Shown one piece after another: positions 16,103 to 24,300 of a DNA stretch of 64,000 bases (position 1 is its first letter; each line of letters begins with the position of its first letter). A program made the translations under genes and the position numbers. The DNA lies in NCBI GenBank assembly GCA_002786165.1, contig PEQK01000007.1, positions 1 to 64,000 on the forward strand. The letters are read 5' to 3'. The stretch is from Legionella sp. Its GTDB lineage: Bacteria; Pseudomonadota; Gammaproteobacteria; Legionellales; Legionellaceae. The notes beneath the pieces were generated by a model that had not been told where the DNA came from, did no database searches, and saw nothing but the letters and a program-made list of their open reading frames with translations.

Positions 16103-19090
16103 CTAAACCAAATTCAAATAACTGTTATTGTTATCTCCAATAAGCTCACACTGTTCCTCATTAGAGTCTGTTTCATATTGCTGAACATTCTGGTTTTGAT
16201 ACCCTACTGAGCAAAAATGCTTTTTGATAAGAGATTTGTGCTGGTCTAGTATGGTAGAAAATTTTGATGGGGGTGAGTATAATTTGTGTAGGTCTTGTCT
16301 TTGCTGGAACCAGTTTTTGTAAAAATGTGTATGAGCAGCTGTAATAGCTGTAAGCTCGTCATATGTACCTTGTTCCATGATTTCTTTTTGTAAATAAAAT
16401 ATTCTATTCACATACCTGTCTAGTAAATATAATTTATCCGTTATCATAATAGTTGGTATGTTTGCAGACAAGTTAATAAGGGTTTTTAAAATCGATATCT
16501 CATCATGATGAGCCAAGTCTTTTGTTGGATTATCTAAAATTAAACATAAGCCTCCTTTTAATATGGCTCTTGCTATAGCAAGACGGCGTTTTTCTAAACG
16601 CTCCCGATTGGTATCATGATCATTTATTATGTTCACAACACGATTTTTTAAAGTATTTATATTGTCATCGGGCCCAATCAACTCAGCCGCCCGAGCTGCT
16701 TCTAAAACGTCTGAATCACTGGCATTTTTATTGCCATATTTGATCGTATCCAACCAGCTATCTCGATCAATAAACTCATCTTTACTATCAATAATAGCAA
16801 GAAAACTATATAAGGCCTGTTTATCTAACGTATTGATATCTAATGAATCAAACATGATTGTCCCATTTGAAGGAATTGCTTTTTTGAGTAGTAATTGCAC
16901 AAGTGCAAATTGATCACCCAGTTCTTTACCAACAAAAGCAAAAAATTCATTTTTTTGGATAGAGAAATTGAAGTTGAGTAACATTTGCTCTGGATTGGAG
17001 TGTATATACGACACGTTATGAAACGCAATGCGCGTCAGATCCCAAACCTGTGAACCGTTATTGTTTTGCTCTAGACCGTGTGGCGCAATACTTCGATGGA
17101 TTTTATCTTTATACAAGCTTTGTGCTTTATTGTCTGACCACATCGAGTACTGTATTAGCCGCTTTGTGTACTCTGCTGAAGAGAGTAATTGTGATAATAA
17201 TGGAGACATTTGATTCAGTCTCATAGCAAACATGTAAAGATAATAAAAAAGCAATATATAATCTGTTAGACTCTCCTCCGATTGTTGATACGTACTGCCC
17301 CAATAGATAGCGCCCACTAGAAATGTGACATGACCTGTTAATATTCCAAGAATTTTGGTTTGAGAGTCGTAGTAAGATTTGTTCTTAGTGGTAGAGAGTG
17401 CGTTTTTCACAACACGTTTAATAGCATCCTTTTCATGATCTTGCTGATTATGCAGCTGTATAAAATCTCCCATACCTATTGAGGTTCGTAGTCGCTCAAA
17501 TAATTGTTGATTTTCTGCTAAATTTGATTTGAATGAATTGGTATATCTAGGATTTAAAAAGTAGAACGTATAGGCAAGATATAAAAACACAGCCGAGGCG
17601 GCAATGCCTCCTATTAATTTATCTTTGAATCCAAGGGCGATGGTAAAGCCAAACAAATCAATATAAACAGGTAATAATTTACCATAGGTTTGTCTAATAA
17701 AAACTGAGATGTGATCGGTATACTCCGACGTAAACGCTTTTGTAAACCTTTCTACACTGTTCACATTAGGATTAAAAAGAACTTCTAGTAAATCTAGCGT
17801 AAATTTTTCTATCACATCAGTGCTAATATCAATAAGAAGCTTGTTTTTTAGTTCAGAGAATAGTGGCAAGAACAAAACCATTAGGATAAGAAAAGAAAAT
17901 TGAGTCCTATCAGGATTTTGACTGAAGGTGTTCAGAAAGAAAATGGGTAACCCTATTTTCAAACTGATGGATGCTAGATCAATCGCATGTATAAAAAGCA
18001 TACTCAGCAAGTTGGACTTGCTATAGGTGTATTTTGAGAAAAAATATGCAACATGAACCAGAGACTTTCTGTTGTTCACATAATGCAGCGAATCACTTGC
18101 CAAAAGACATTTACCTAACGCACTGTTCAAACCAGGGTAAATTTTTATACTTTGTATAGCGCGTATTTCTTCAATATATCCAATAAGTTCCTCAAATGTA
18201 ACAGCATCATGAATGTCTTGAATGAGTTTTTTGCATATGATTTGTATGTTTTCTAGAACGTGTCGATTATTTGTGTCTGAAAGTTCTTCGCGTGAAAAAG
18301 GTGTTATTAGGTCAACGCAGGTTGATTTAAGGTTGGATAAATGAGCGGGACGCTCTTGTTCTAATAAATCTTGGGCTAGATTTATAATAATGTTTGTATT
18401 CAGTGGACTCATCATTTCATCGTAAGCACTTGCTAACCAATTGAGCTCAGTAGGTCCATTCAACAGACTCACATTACGTATGTCTGGTCTGATTGACTTG
18501 ATAAATATTAAAGCTTTGATGAGTTTGCTTGTTAGTGGAAAATGATTTTCTTTTGCAGCTAGGCCGTATTCAGGTATTTTTTTTTGAAAACTATTCCAAG
18601 TTTCCAAACTTGCAAAACTAGCCCTTGGAAGAGGATCGGACAACAGGTTATCCTCTTCTCTATCAAGTTTTAATGCCAAATCAATATCGACACAAACACA
18701 TCTACCATCAGGTAAGGTTAGGCAATTCCCCATCGTTGTCGCATCAATCAGTATCCGTCCGGTGGTATTGTATATGTATAATACGAGCGCTTTGATTTCT
18801 TCATCAGTTGCTTGACGCCCATCTATATACGCACTAATCCAACCATGGGCTGGGGTTCGTATGCTATATTCAGGAGGAAGATTGTCTATTTCTATTTCTT
18901 TTGCAGGGCGTGTTAGGTTTTTGTTAATTTCATTATATATTCTTACAGAGCGTTTTGAATCTTCATAGGGATGCCTCATGTCATTTTCATCTGGGATCAA
19001 CATCTTAAAGACCCATTTTTTGTCTTTATCGACGAAAGCCACATGTGAAGAGCCGCTTCCAATAAATTTCCATTCTGTTTTTTGCTCCAT
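16103..19090 (-). CDS. Kinase-like domain fused to a degenerate ABC exporter (pseudo-ABC), 995 aa
   Basis: The ATG at 19090 is chosen because AAGGA lies 8 bases upstream; the longer frame starts with TTG. Residues 5-165 look like a protein kinase fold: glycine loop GSGSSHVAF (11-19), WVFK with Lys29, Glu54 in a helix, a hinge-like GWISAYIDG, a catalytic-loop-like DATTMGN (Asp116, Asn122) and VDID in place of DFG (135-137). Residues 170-350 are helical. Residues 355-640 form an ABC exporter membrane domain with about six helices, nearest in style to ATM1/HMT1. Residues 670-900 are an ABC ATPase fold with its motifs broken: Walker A reads GKELGDQF without the GKS lysine, Walker B is LILDNPTKD with Asn for the catalytic Glu, the signature is ERLEKRRLAIARA and the H-loop His is Asp. 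The C-terminal tail is acidic. Transport by ATP hydrolysis is unlikely; a signalling or host-directed role is inference. Confidence 0.85.
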   Translation of the reverse strand: MEQKTEWKFIGSGSSHVAFVDKDKKWVFKMLIPDENDMRHPYEDSKRSVRIYNEINKNLTRPAKEIEIDNLPPEYSIRTPAHGWISAYIDGRQATDEEIKALVLYIYNTTGRILIDATTMGNCLTLPDGRCVCVDIDLALKLDREEDNLLSDPLPRASFASLETWNSFQKKIPEYGLAAKENHFPLTSKLIKALIFIKSIRPDIRNVSLLNGPTELNWLASAYDEMMSPLNTNIIINLAQDLLEQERPAHLSNLKSTCVDLITPFSREELSDTNNRHVLENIQIICKKLIQDIHDAVTFEELIGYIEEIRAIQSIKIYPGLNSALGKCLLASDSLHYVNNRKSLVHVAYFFSKYTYSKSNLLSMLFIHAIDLASISLKIGLPIFFLNTFSQNPDRTQFSFLILMVLFLPLFSELKNKLLIDISTDVIEKFTLDLLEVLFNPNVNSVERFTKAFTSEYTDHISVFIRQTYGKLLPVYIDLFGFTIALGFKDKLIGGIAASAVFLYLAYTFYFLNPRYTNSFKSNLAENQQLFERLRTSIGMGDFIQLHNQQDHEKDAIKRVVKNALSTTKNKSYYDSQTKILGILTGHVTFLVGAIYWGSTYQQSEESLTDYILLFYYLYMFAMRLNQMSPLLSQLLSSAEYTKRLIQYSMWSDNKAQSLYKDKIHRSIAPHGLEQNNNGSQVWDLTRIAFHNVSYIHSNPEQMLLNFNFSIQKNEFFAFVGKELGDQFALVQLLLKKAIPSNGTIMFDSLDINTLDKQALYSFLAIIDSKDEFIDRDSWLDTIKYGNKNASDSDVLEAARAAELIGPDDNINTLKNRVVNIINDHDTNRERLEKRRLAIARAILKGGLCLILDNPTKDLAHHDEISILKTLINLSANIPTIMITDKLYLLDRYVNRIFYLQKEIMEQGTYDELTAITAAHTHFYKNWFQQRQDLHKLYSPPSKFSTILDQHKSLIKKHFCSVGYQNQNVQQYETDSNEEQCELIGDNNNSYLNLV

Positions 19091-19447
19091 GATATAATCC
19101 TTGTACAAAGTCAAAAACTTAGTGATCGTAGTTGAAAAAAGAGGGCGCTTTTTAAGCCGCTTTTTTGAGGTCGAATGATACAGGTATTTTATACCTCAGT
19201 ATCGAATAAAAGTGCTTTCGATTGTAATTAATTTTGATGAGTGATGGGTACAGGGAGATCAGTATGAGCTTAGGTGTGGTGATTTTATTTTCTAATAAGT
19301 GCTTAATATCATTGAATGTTTAAACCATTATTTGTGTAAAGTATTTTCACCTATATGATATGGAGTGTCGTATATATACATGATATTATGCCTTTGTTTT
19401 TACAAGAGATCTGTCAATGATTAACAATTTTTTGTGAGGCTATGTTA
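19091..19447. other. Divergent intergenic region of the accessory island
   Basis: About 357 bases between the kinase/pseudo-ABC gene and the 250-aa orphan, rich in A and T. It holds the dyad at 19177-19203 and a GCGCTTTTTAAGCCGC element followed by six T at about 19145-19166. A CTTAATATC half-site at 19302 lacks a proper second repeat. No gene was found. Confidence 0.5.
19177..19203. promoter_or_regulatory. 27-bp dyad, possible operator or RNA hairpin
   Basis: GATAC-AGGTAT-TTT-ATACCT-CA-GTATC: a perfect 6-bp inner palindrome with a further 5-bp outer pair. It lies about 90 bases upstream of the kinase/pseudo-ABC start in the divergent region. There is no T-run, which favours a protein-binding site over a terminator. 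Its binding partner is unknown. Confidence 0.35.
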
Positions 19448-20200
19448 ATGAAAAGCATAATATTCGAAATGAATAGATTGTTTGGTAGTTTAGAAGAAAA
19501 ATATTTAAGCATGATAACTGACCACATCTCTGCCTCAGTATATCCGCAAATTGCGGTCGATATTAAAACGCTAGCTAGTACACTATTAGACTTGTTACCG
19601 GAAGCAGTTTCACTTGAATCCCCAAAATTAAGTACTATATTGGATTGTTTTTTCAGTCATTTGTATACACCATGGTACGAAATATGCATAGAATCATTGG
19701 ATGGCCAAAACCCCTCTGATGAACAGCTTAGTTCAATTCTTGATGAAAGAAAACAAATCAAATTACGAGAAATATTTTTAATGGAATTATCCAAAGATGA
19801 ACCACTGATGACACGTCTTATCCAGTATTCGGCAAATACTTCCGAACCACTGAAGCCTATAACATTAAAAATTTTTGCTTCATTAAAAATGAACCCTTTA
19901 ATAAGCGATGGATTAGTAAGAAACGTCATCAATAATCGACCTAAACACGGTTCTGCTGCGGAGGCTATTATTGATGCACATCGAACGGATCTAACTCATT
20001 TTCTATGGCCGACAAATACTAGAATAAAACTCAATGCTGCAATACAACGCGTTGAACAAAGGTCTCATAGCCATTACCCAGATGTTTTTTTTAACAACAG
20101 TAATTCTTTTAGTAAAGTATCCTCTGTATCAGAGCGGAATCAGGACGGCTATATTACTGATTCGGATTCACTGAATGATTGGCCACAAATGGTAATGTGA
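19448..20200 (+). CDS. Uncharacterised protein of the accessory island, 250 aa
   Basis: Not recognised. The ATG at 19448 is preferred over 19442 because GAGG lies 8 bases upstream of it. The product is soluble and mostly helical (LEEKYLSMITDHISASVYPQ; LKPITLKIFASLKMNPLISD), with a Ser/Asn/Asp-rich, probably disordered last 45 residues (SNSFSKVSSVSERN, then DSDSLNDW). There is no signal peptide. It is divergent from the kinase/pseudo-ABC gene and 46 bases ahead of a small membrane protein gene. The flexible acidic tail would suit a type IVB secretion signal, but nothing direct shows secretion. Confidence 0.65.
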   Translation: MKSIIFEMNRLFGSLEEKYLSMITDHISASVYPQIAVDIKTLASTLLDLLPEAVSLESPKLSTILDCFFSHLYTPWYEICIESLDGQNPSDEQLSSILDERKQIKLREIFLMELSKDEPLMTRLIQYSANTSEPLKPITLKIFASLKMNPLISDGLVRNVINNRPKHGSAAEAIIDAHRTDLTHFLWPTNTRIKLNAAIQRVEQRSHSHYPDVFFNNSNSFSKVSSVSERNQDGYITDSDSLNDWPQMVM

Positions 20201-20246
20201 TGTCCATCTGATGATAAAAATTTATCCCCGTATAAAAGGCTAAGCT

Positions 20247-20783
20247 ATGAATCATACTCATCAAAGCGGTGTAACCAACCAGTTGCAATTTTTTTCAGTA
20301 CCTTTAACAAAACCGCGTATGGCATCTGCTGTAGGTACAGGAATAGCAGGGTTTTTTCTTTGCGGAATAATCAATCATTTGTCAGAAGATGATTTTTTTT
20401 CATCTGGAATAGGGGGGGCCTTATTATTTGGCATCCTGGGCGGATATTTTCGAGAGACTTATTGGATAGCACCTAGTTTTCGAGAGCTGGGGCCCGACGA
20501 ACCAGAAGATATCATGGGTAGTGATGGCATTCCGCATCCTAACGGACAGACTTTCGCCGGATTTTTTAAAGTGTCTTCATCTCTCTTATGTATAATGATG
20601 TGCAAGCCAGTAGGTGATTTTTTTATTAAAAATCATGAGGTAGGGGTGCTTTCATATACTTTGACCTGGACTTTTATTACTGCCACTCTAGCTTTACAGG
20701 ATTGGCAAGTTATGAACAACCGTTCGGATTATCAAGAAATCCCCTCAGAACAAAACACGCCCCGTGGTATGGCATACGTCTAA
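20247..20783 (+). CDS. Uncharacterised small membrane protein, 178 aa
   Basis: Not recognised. Four hydrophobic segments are visible: about 27-44 (ASAVGTGIAGFFLCGIIN), 53-68 (GIGGALLFGILGGYF), 105-122 and 132-150. The helices carry GxxxG-like glycine patterns (GIGGALLFGILGG). A soluble loop (about 70-100) lies between helix pairs, and a polar tail follows. It lies downstream of the 250-aa orphan on the same strand and probably shares its transcript. The three genes between 16.1 and 20.8 kb have no housekeeping relatives nearby and form one accessory block. Confidence 0.65.
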   Translation: MNHTHQSGVTNQLQFFSVPLTKPRMASAVGTGIAGFFLCGIINHLSEDDFFSSGIGGALLFGILGGYFRETYWIAPSFRELGPDEPEDIMGSDGIPHPNGQTFAGFFKVSSSLLCIMMCKPVGDFFIKNHEVGVLSYTLTWTFITATLALQDWQVMNNRSDYQEIPSEQNTPRGMAYV

Positions 20784-20918
20784 TATAAAATGTTTTTCAT
20801 GATGCCTCGGCCGGGGCAACCAATTGTCAACACGTTTTGTTCAATGTCATGTTATTCCCGCTTTGTAGGAACTAATGACCAAGGAGATGGTCGAGTAGGG
20901 TCATCATGGCTGTATTTT

Positions 20919-20933
20919 TGAGAATGATTCTCG
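20919..20933 (+). promoter_or_regulatory. Fur box upstream of feoABC
   Basis: TGAGAATGATTCTCG fits the 7-1-7 Fur inverted repeat (TGATAATnATTATCA) with three mismatches, and its core GAGAATGATTCTC is a perfect palindrome. It lies where the -35 region of the feo promoter should be, so bound Fe-Fur would block RNA polymerase. Confidence 0.7.
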
Positions 20934-20943
20934 ATTACATTTG

Positions 20944-20952
20944 TGATATAAT
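20944..20952 (+). promoter_or_regulatory. Extended -10 promoter of feoABC
   Basis: TGATATAAT is a TGn extension joined to a perfect TATAAT, 37 bases before the feoA ATG and 10 bases after the Fur box. No good -35 is seen at 16-18 bp spacing, as expected for an extended -10 promoter. Confidence 0.6.
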
Positions 20953-20989
20953 ATCTCTTTGGTTCTCTTACATGTCAAATGAGTGATTT

Positions 20990-21220
20990 ATGGCTATATC
21001 AAATGACTGGGCACCGGGAGATCAGTTTCGTCTCTTAGATTATGGAACGATTGACACATTGTTTCGTAGCCAATTACTAGCAATGGGTATGACCTTAGGT
21101 GTGGTGATCCGAGTAGTGCGTATTGCGCCTTTAAAAAGCCCTATACAAATAGACGTGCGTGGTGCCATGATGGCGTTGCGGCGTGATGATCTGTTGGCCT
21201 TGCATTGGGAAAAACTATGA
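20990..21220 (+). CDS. feoA: Ferrous iron transport protein FeoA
   Basis: A 76-residue SH3-like cytoplasmic protein needed for FeoB-mediated Fe2+ uptake. It matches the family in length and in the pattern LLAMGMTLGVVIRVVRIAPLKSPIQI, followed by a short C-terminal strand. It is the first gene of feoABC behind a Fur-controlled promoter, so it should be expressed under iron limitation. Its stop codon overlaps the feoB start (ATGATGA). Confidence 0.92.
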   Translation: MAISNDWAPGDQFRLLDYGTIDTLFRSQLLAMGMTLGVVIRVVRIAPLKSPIQIDVRGAMMALRRDDLLALHWEKL

Positions 21221-23400
21221 TGAAACAGGTGATGCTGGTAGGGAATCCAAATTGTGGCAAAACCACCATTTTTAATGGGTTAACTGGCGGTCATCAGCGT
21301 GTGGGTAATTGGCCAGGCGTGACCGTTGAAAAAAAATCGGCTTCTTATCTAGATGCGGGACACAAGATTGAGATCACTGATTTACCTGGGGTATATGCCT
21401 TGGGTGTTCCAGAGCATGTCAACGCTAAAGATGCTCAAATTACGGCGCAAGTTGTTGCTACAAGAGATATGGATTTGATCATCAATGTGGTAGATGCGTG
21501 TTATTTAGAGCGTCATTTGTATTTGACCAGTCAATTGCTAGAACTGGGAAAACCCATGGTGATTGCTCTGAATATGATGGATATTGCACGCCAACAAGGT
21601 ATCCAGATCGATGTCAACGCATTATCTCATCAATTAAATTGTCCTGTGGTGATTTTAGAGGCACATCGCCAAATCGGATTAACTGAATTGCAACAGTGTA
21701 TTCATTCTAGCGACACTTTATGCCCACCAACGTCTGTTTTCAACCATTTTTTACCCCCTCATGCTGTTTCTTGCTTTGATGCATTACAGAAAACGTTGTT
21801 ATCTCAATATGACACAGCCTGCGCTATTTATTATGCCCATCGTTGGATGGAACAGAGCGAGTTGCAATTAGAAGGTGTCTCCGTCATCAAAGATTTGGAT
21901 GTCATTGTAGCAGATGCTCGCTATCAGATGGTGCATGCTTGGGTGGATGCTGTGCAAACCAAGCACTCGGATGCCAAAGAGCATTTTACGGCCAAATTAG
22001 ATCGCCTTATCTTACATCGTTTTTGGGCTTTACCTATTTTTTTCTCGTTGATGTATCTGGTATTTTTTTTAGCCATTGGTATCGGTGGAGCGTTTCAAAG
22101 CGGGTTTGATATTTTATCCAAAGCGTTGTTTGTACAAGCACCTGAATCGCTGTTACACACCCTCAATGCACCATCGTGGTTGATTGCTTTGTTTGCGCAT
22201 GGCATTGGTCAAGCATGTAATACTATTTTAACGTTTATTCCTGTTTTGGCCGTTATGTATTTTCTATTGGCATTTTTAGAATCTTCTGGATATATGGCGC
22301 GTGCTGCGTTTGTCGTAGATCGCGTGATGCGTAGTTTGGGATTGCCTGGACAAGCTTTTGTTCCGATGATTGTAGGGTTTGGTTGTAATGTGCCCGCTAT
22401 TATGGCCGCACGTACCATGCAAACCGAACGTGACCGCTTTTTGACGGTGTTGATGAACCCTTATATGTCATGTAGCGCACGTTTGGCGATTTATGCGGTG
22501 TTTGTTGCTGCTTTTTTCCCGACCAAAGGCTATCAAATTATTTTCTCTTTATATGCGATTGGTATCTTGATGGCTGTTGTCACTGGGTACTTGGTTCGAC
22601 ACACGTTACTACCCGGTAAAAGTACGCCCTTGATTTTAGAATTACCCGCCTACCATCGTCCTTCTATGAAACGTTTGTGTAAAGATGCTGGGTTTCGTTT
22701 GCGTTATTTCTTAGTACGGGCAGGACGAGTGATTTTACCGGTTTGTGTGGTGTTGAGTGGGTTGAATGCTTGGACTATAGGTGTAAACCATCAGTCTGTG
22801 TTGGCTGTAGTTGGTCAGTGGTTGACCCCCATTTTTGCCCCAATGGGCATTGGTTCAGAAAATTGGCCTGCGGTGGTGAGTCTTATCACTGGCATGTTGG
22901 CAAAAGAAGTCGTGATTGGTACTTTGAATAGTTTGTATTTGCAAATTAATCACGTCAGCGATTTAGGTGGCGTGGATATTTTGGGGGCTTGTCAGCAAGC
23001 AATGATGTCTGTGTATGAGCATTTGGTGTTGTTGTTTACATCTCCTACAGATGACGCAGTTATCACGTCCGCGCCTACTATTTATGGGATGTTGAGCCAA
23101 CAATTTGGATCGGGATTTGCTGCTTATTCTTATTTGCTGTTTGTTTTATTATACATTCCTTGTGCTTCTACCATGGCGGCTATTCGGCAAGAGGCGAATA
23201 GTCGTTTGATGTGGTTTTCAATTCTTTGGTCATTGGTTCTTGCTTATGGTGTTGCAGTCATTTTTTATCAAGTGGCCACTTGGAGCACTCATCCTCAACA
23301 TAGTATGGCATATGGCATTGCTGGGTTGATGGCGCTGATTATTGTAAGCTTGCGGTGGGTATCAAAAACAGGAGGGCATCGTGCTCTTGGCGCTTCGTGA
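21217..23400 (+). CDS. feoB: Ferrous iron transporter FeoB
   Basis: Inner-membrane Fe2+ permease with an N-terminal G domain: G1 GNPNCGKTT (about 8-16), G3 DLPGVY and G4 NMMD, then the helical GDI region. From about residue 265 the membrane part carries the two Gate modules, with ARAAFVVDRVMRSLGLPGQAFVPMIVGFGCNVPAIMAAR and the conserved CSARLAIY. The ATG at 21217 is chosen for its GGGA upstream and overlap with feoA; a longer frame uses TTG at 21205. At 727 residues it is slightly short of the E. coli protein. feoC overlaps its 3' end by 20 bases. Confidence 0.95.
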   Translation: MMKQVMLVGNPNCGKTTIFNGLTGGHQRVGNWPGVTVEKKSASYLDAGHKIEITDLPGVYALGVPEHVNAKDAQITAQVVATRDMDLIINVVDACYLERHLYLTSQLLELGKPMVIALNMMDIARQQGIQIDVNALSHQLNCPVVILEAHRQIGLTELQQCIHSSDTLCPPTSVFNHFLPPHAVSCFDALQKTLLSQYDTACAIYYAHRWMEQSELQLEGVSVIKDLDVIVADARYQMVHAWVDAVQTKHSDAKEHFTAKLDRLILHRFWALPIFFSLMYLVFFLAIGIGGAFQSGFDILSKALFVQAPESLLHTLNAPSWLIALFAHGIGQACNTILTFIPVLAVMYFLLAFLESSGYMARAAFVVDRVMRSLGLPGQAFVPMIVGFGCNVPAIMAARTMQTERDRFLTVLMNPYMSCSARLAIYAVFVAAFFPTKGYQIIFSLYAIGILMAVVTGYLVRHTLLPGKSTPLILELPAYHRPSMKRLCKDAGFRLRYFLVRAGRVILPVCVVLSGLNAWTIGVNHQSVLAVVGQWLTPIFAPMGIGSENWPAVVSLITGMLAKEVVIGTLNSLYLQINHVSDLGGVDILGACQQAMMSVYEHLVLLFTSPTDDAVITSAPTIYGMLSQQFGSGFAAYSYLLFVLLYIPCASTMAAIRQEANSRLMWFSILWSLVLAYGVAVIFYQVATWSTHPQHSMAYGIAGLMALIIVSLRWVSKTGGHRALGAS

Positions 23401-23602
23401 TTTTATTCAACGACATCAAGTGGTGAGCACAGAGCAGTTGGGACGAGAGTTTCGAATTGCTTTGGATGCATTGGAACCGATTTTGGCAATTTGGATCAAT
23501 AAAGGATCTATTCGACAAGCTCAAGACAAAAAAGGTTGTGGGACAACGTGCCGCTCATGTCGGCCTCAACGTATTGTGTACTACGAATGGTGTGGTGAGT
23601 AA
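23381..23602 (+). CDS. feoC: FeoC-like winged-helix protein
   Basis: A 73-residue protein with a winged-helix N-terminal half (LRDFIQRHQVVSTEQLGREFRI) and a Cys-rich wing, C-x3-C-x2-C (CGTTCRSC) with a fourth Cys near the end, consistent with an Fe-S or redox sensor. FeoC binds FeoB and modulates its stability or activity. The start is GTG with a strong GGAGGG five bases upstream, inside the end of feoB. Identification rests on size, the Cys cluster and position at the end of feoAB. Confidence 0.82.
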   Translation: MLLALRDFIQRHQVVSTEQLGREFRIALDALEPILAIWINKGSIRQAQDKKGCGTTCRSCRPQRIVYYEWCGE

Positions 23603-23633
23603 CTATCACCTTCTACAAAATAGAAGGTGATAG
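23603..23633. terminator. Perfect 13-bp hairpin after feoC
   Basis: CTATCACCTTCTA and TAGAAGGTGATAG flank a CAAAA loop, directly after the feoC stop and 21 bases beyond the convergent Spy-like gene. Neither strand has a T-run after it, so it may be an mRNA 3' protective hairpin or a rho-assisted end shared by both genes. Confidence 0.5.
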
Positions 23634-23653
23634 AAGGGTAGCTAAAGGTGCTA

Positions 23654-24082
23654 TCAGCCTTTATGATGTTTTTCTTTCCAATCTTTGATGATTTGATTCA
23701 TCTTTTCTTTTTGTTTATCATCTAAGGTACTATATATATCATATCGTTCGTGCAGTCTGATTTTTGCCATAGAACCAATAACTTTTTCTTCTTGATTGGC
23801 AAATTCATCAACTTTGGCTTCATTGATGCTGGATGAACGGAATGCCTCATTCACTTGGTTATGAATTTCACGCCATTCGTGATGTTTGACAGTCAGCTCC
23901 ATTTTTGCTTTTTCAGCGTAAATTTTGATTTTTGCTTTTTGTGCTGTGGTTAAATCTAATTTTTCTGTGACTTTAACCATCCAATCTTCTTTATCCATTT
24001 TAGGACATGCAACTGCGGCAGGTGCGTGAGCAACGGCGAACGCTAAAGCTAAAGCTGATAAGCTAAAAAATTTAACTGACAT
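23654..24082 (-). CDS. Spy/CpxP-family periplasmic protein
   Basis: A 142-residue protein with a signal peptide (LSALALAFAVAHAPAAVA, then a Cys-containing mature start) and two LTxxQ-like motifs, LDLTTAQKAKI and STLDDKQKEKM, the hallmark of the Spy/CpxP family. The mature protein is all-helical and highly charged, ending KEKHHKG, where a His pair might bind metal. Family members act as ATP-independent periplasmic chaperones or envelope-stress sensors. AGGAG precedes the ATG. It is transcribed alone, divergent from rpsB. Confidence 0.85.
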   Translation of the reverse strand: MSVKFFSLSALALAFAVAHAPAAVACPKMDKEDWMVKVTEKLDLTTAQKAKIKIYAEKAKMELTVKHHEWREIHNQVNEAFRSSSINEAKVDEFANQEEKVIGSMAKIRLHERYDIYSTLDDKQKEKMNQIIKDWKEKHHKG

Positions 24083-24158
24083 GATGTATCTCCTGATTTG
24101 AGTAATACCCCATTATGACTATAGGATATCTTCGGCAGATTGACAACTCAGGTTTAGA

Positions 24159-24187
24159 TTGCAGTTTACCTCCTAATATGCTATAAA
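24159..24187 (+). promoter_or_regulatory. Promoter of the rpsB-tsf-pyrH-frr operon
   Basis: TTGCAG, a 17-bp spacer, then TATAAA preceded by TGC (extended -10). The predicted start is near 24194, giving a leader of about 107 bases before rpsB. The leader is long enough for S2-type autoregulation, as known for rpsB in other gammaproteobacteria, but no specific motif could be confirmed. Confidence 0.55.
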
Positions 24188-24300
24188 TATCGCGATTTTA
24201 ACGACACACACGATTCGTCACATGCGTCAGGGTCTTTAAGCATAACCTTTGCCTAAAGTGCCGCATGGGAATTGTGGAGGTTTAACCCGGAGAGGACATA

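Noticed and set aside
16103-17100. Working ATM1/HMT1-type ABC transporter ATPase
   Set aside because: The Walker A Lys, catalytic Glu, signature motif and H-loop His are all absent, so a functional ATPase is not supported.
19302-19320. Second PmrA-type site (CTTAATATC) upstream of the 250-aa island gene
   Set aside because: The downstream half-site is poor (TTGAATGTT) and the period is 10 rather than 11 bases, with no well-placed -10.
24194-24300. Specific S2-binding leader motif ahead of rpsB
   Set aside because: The leader length is suitable, but I could not confirm the conserved structure by eye, so it is not reported as a separate feature.
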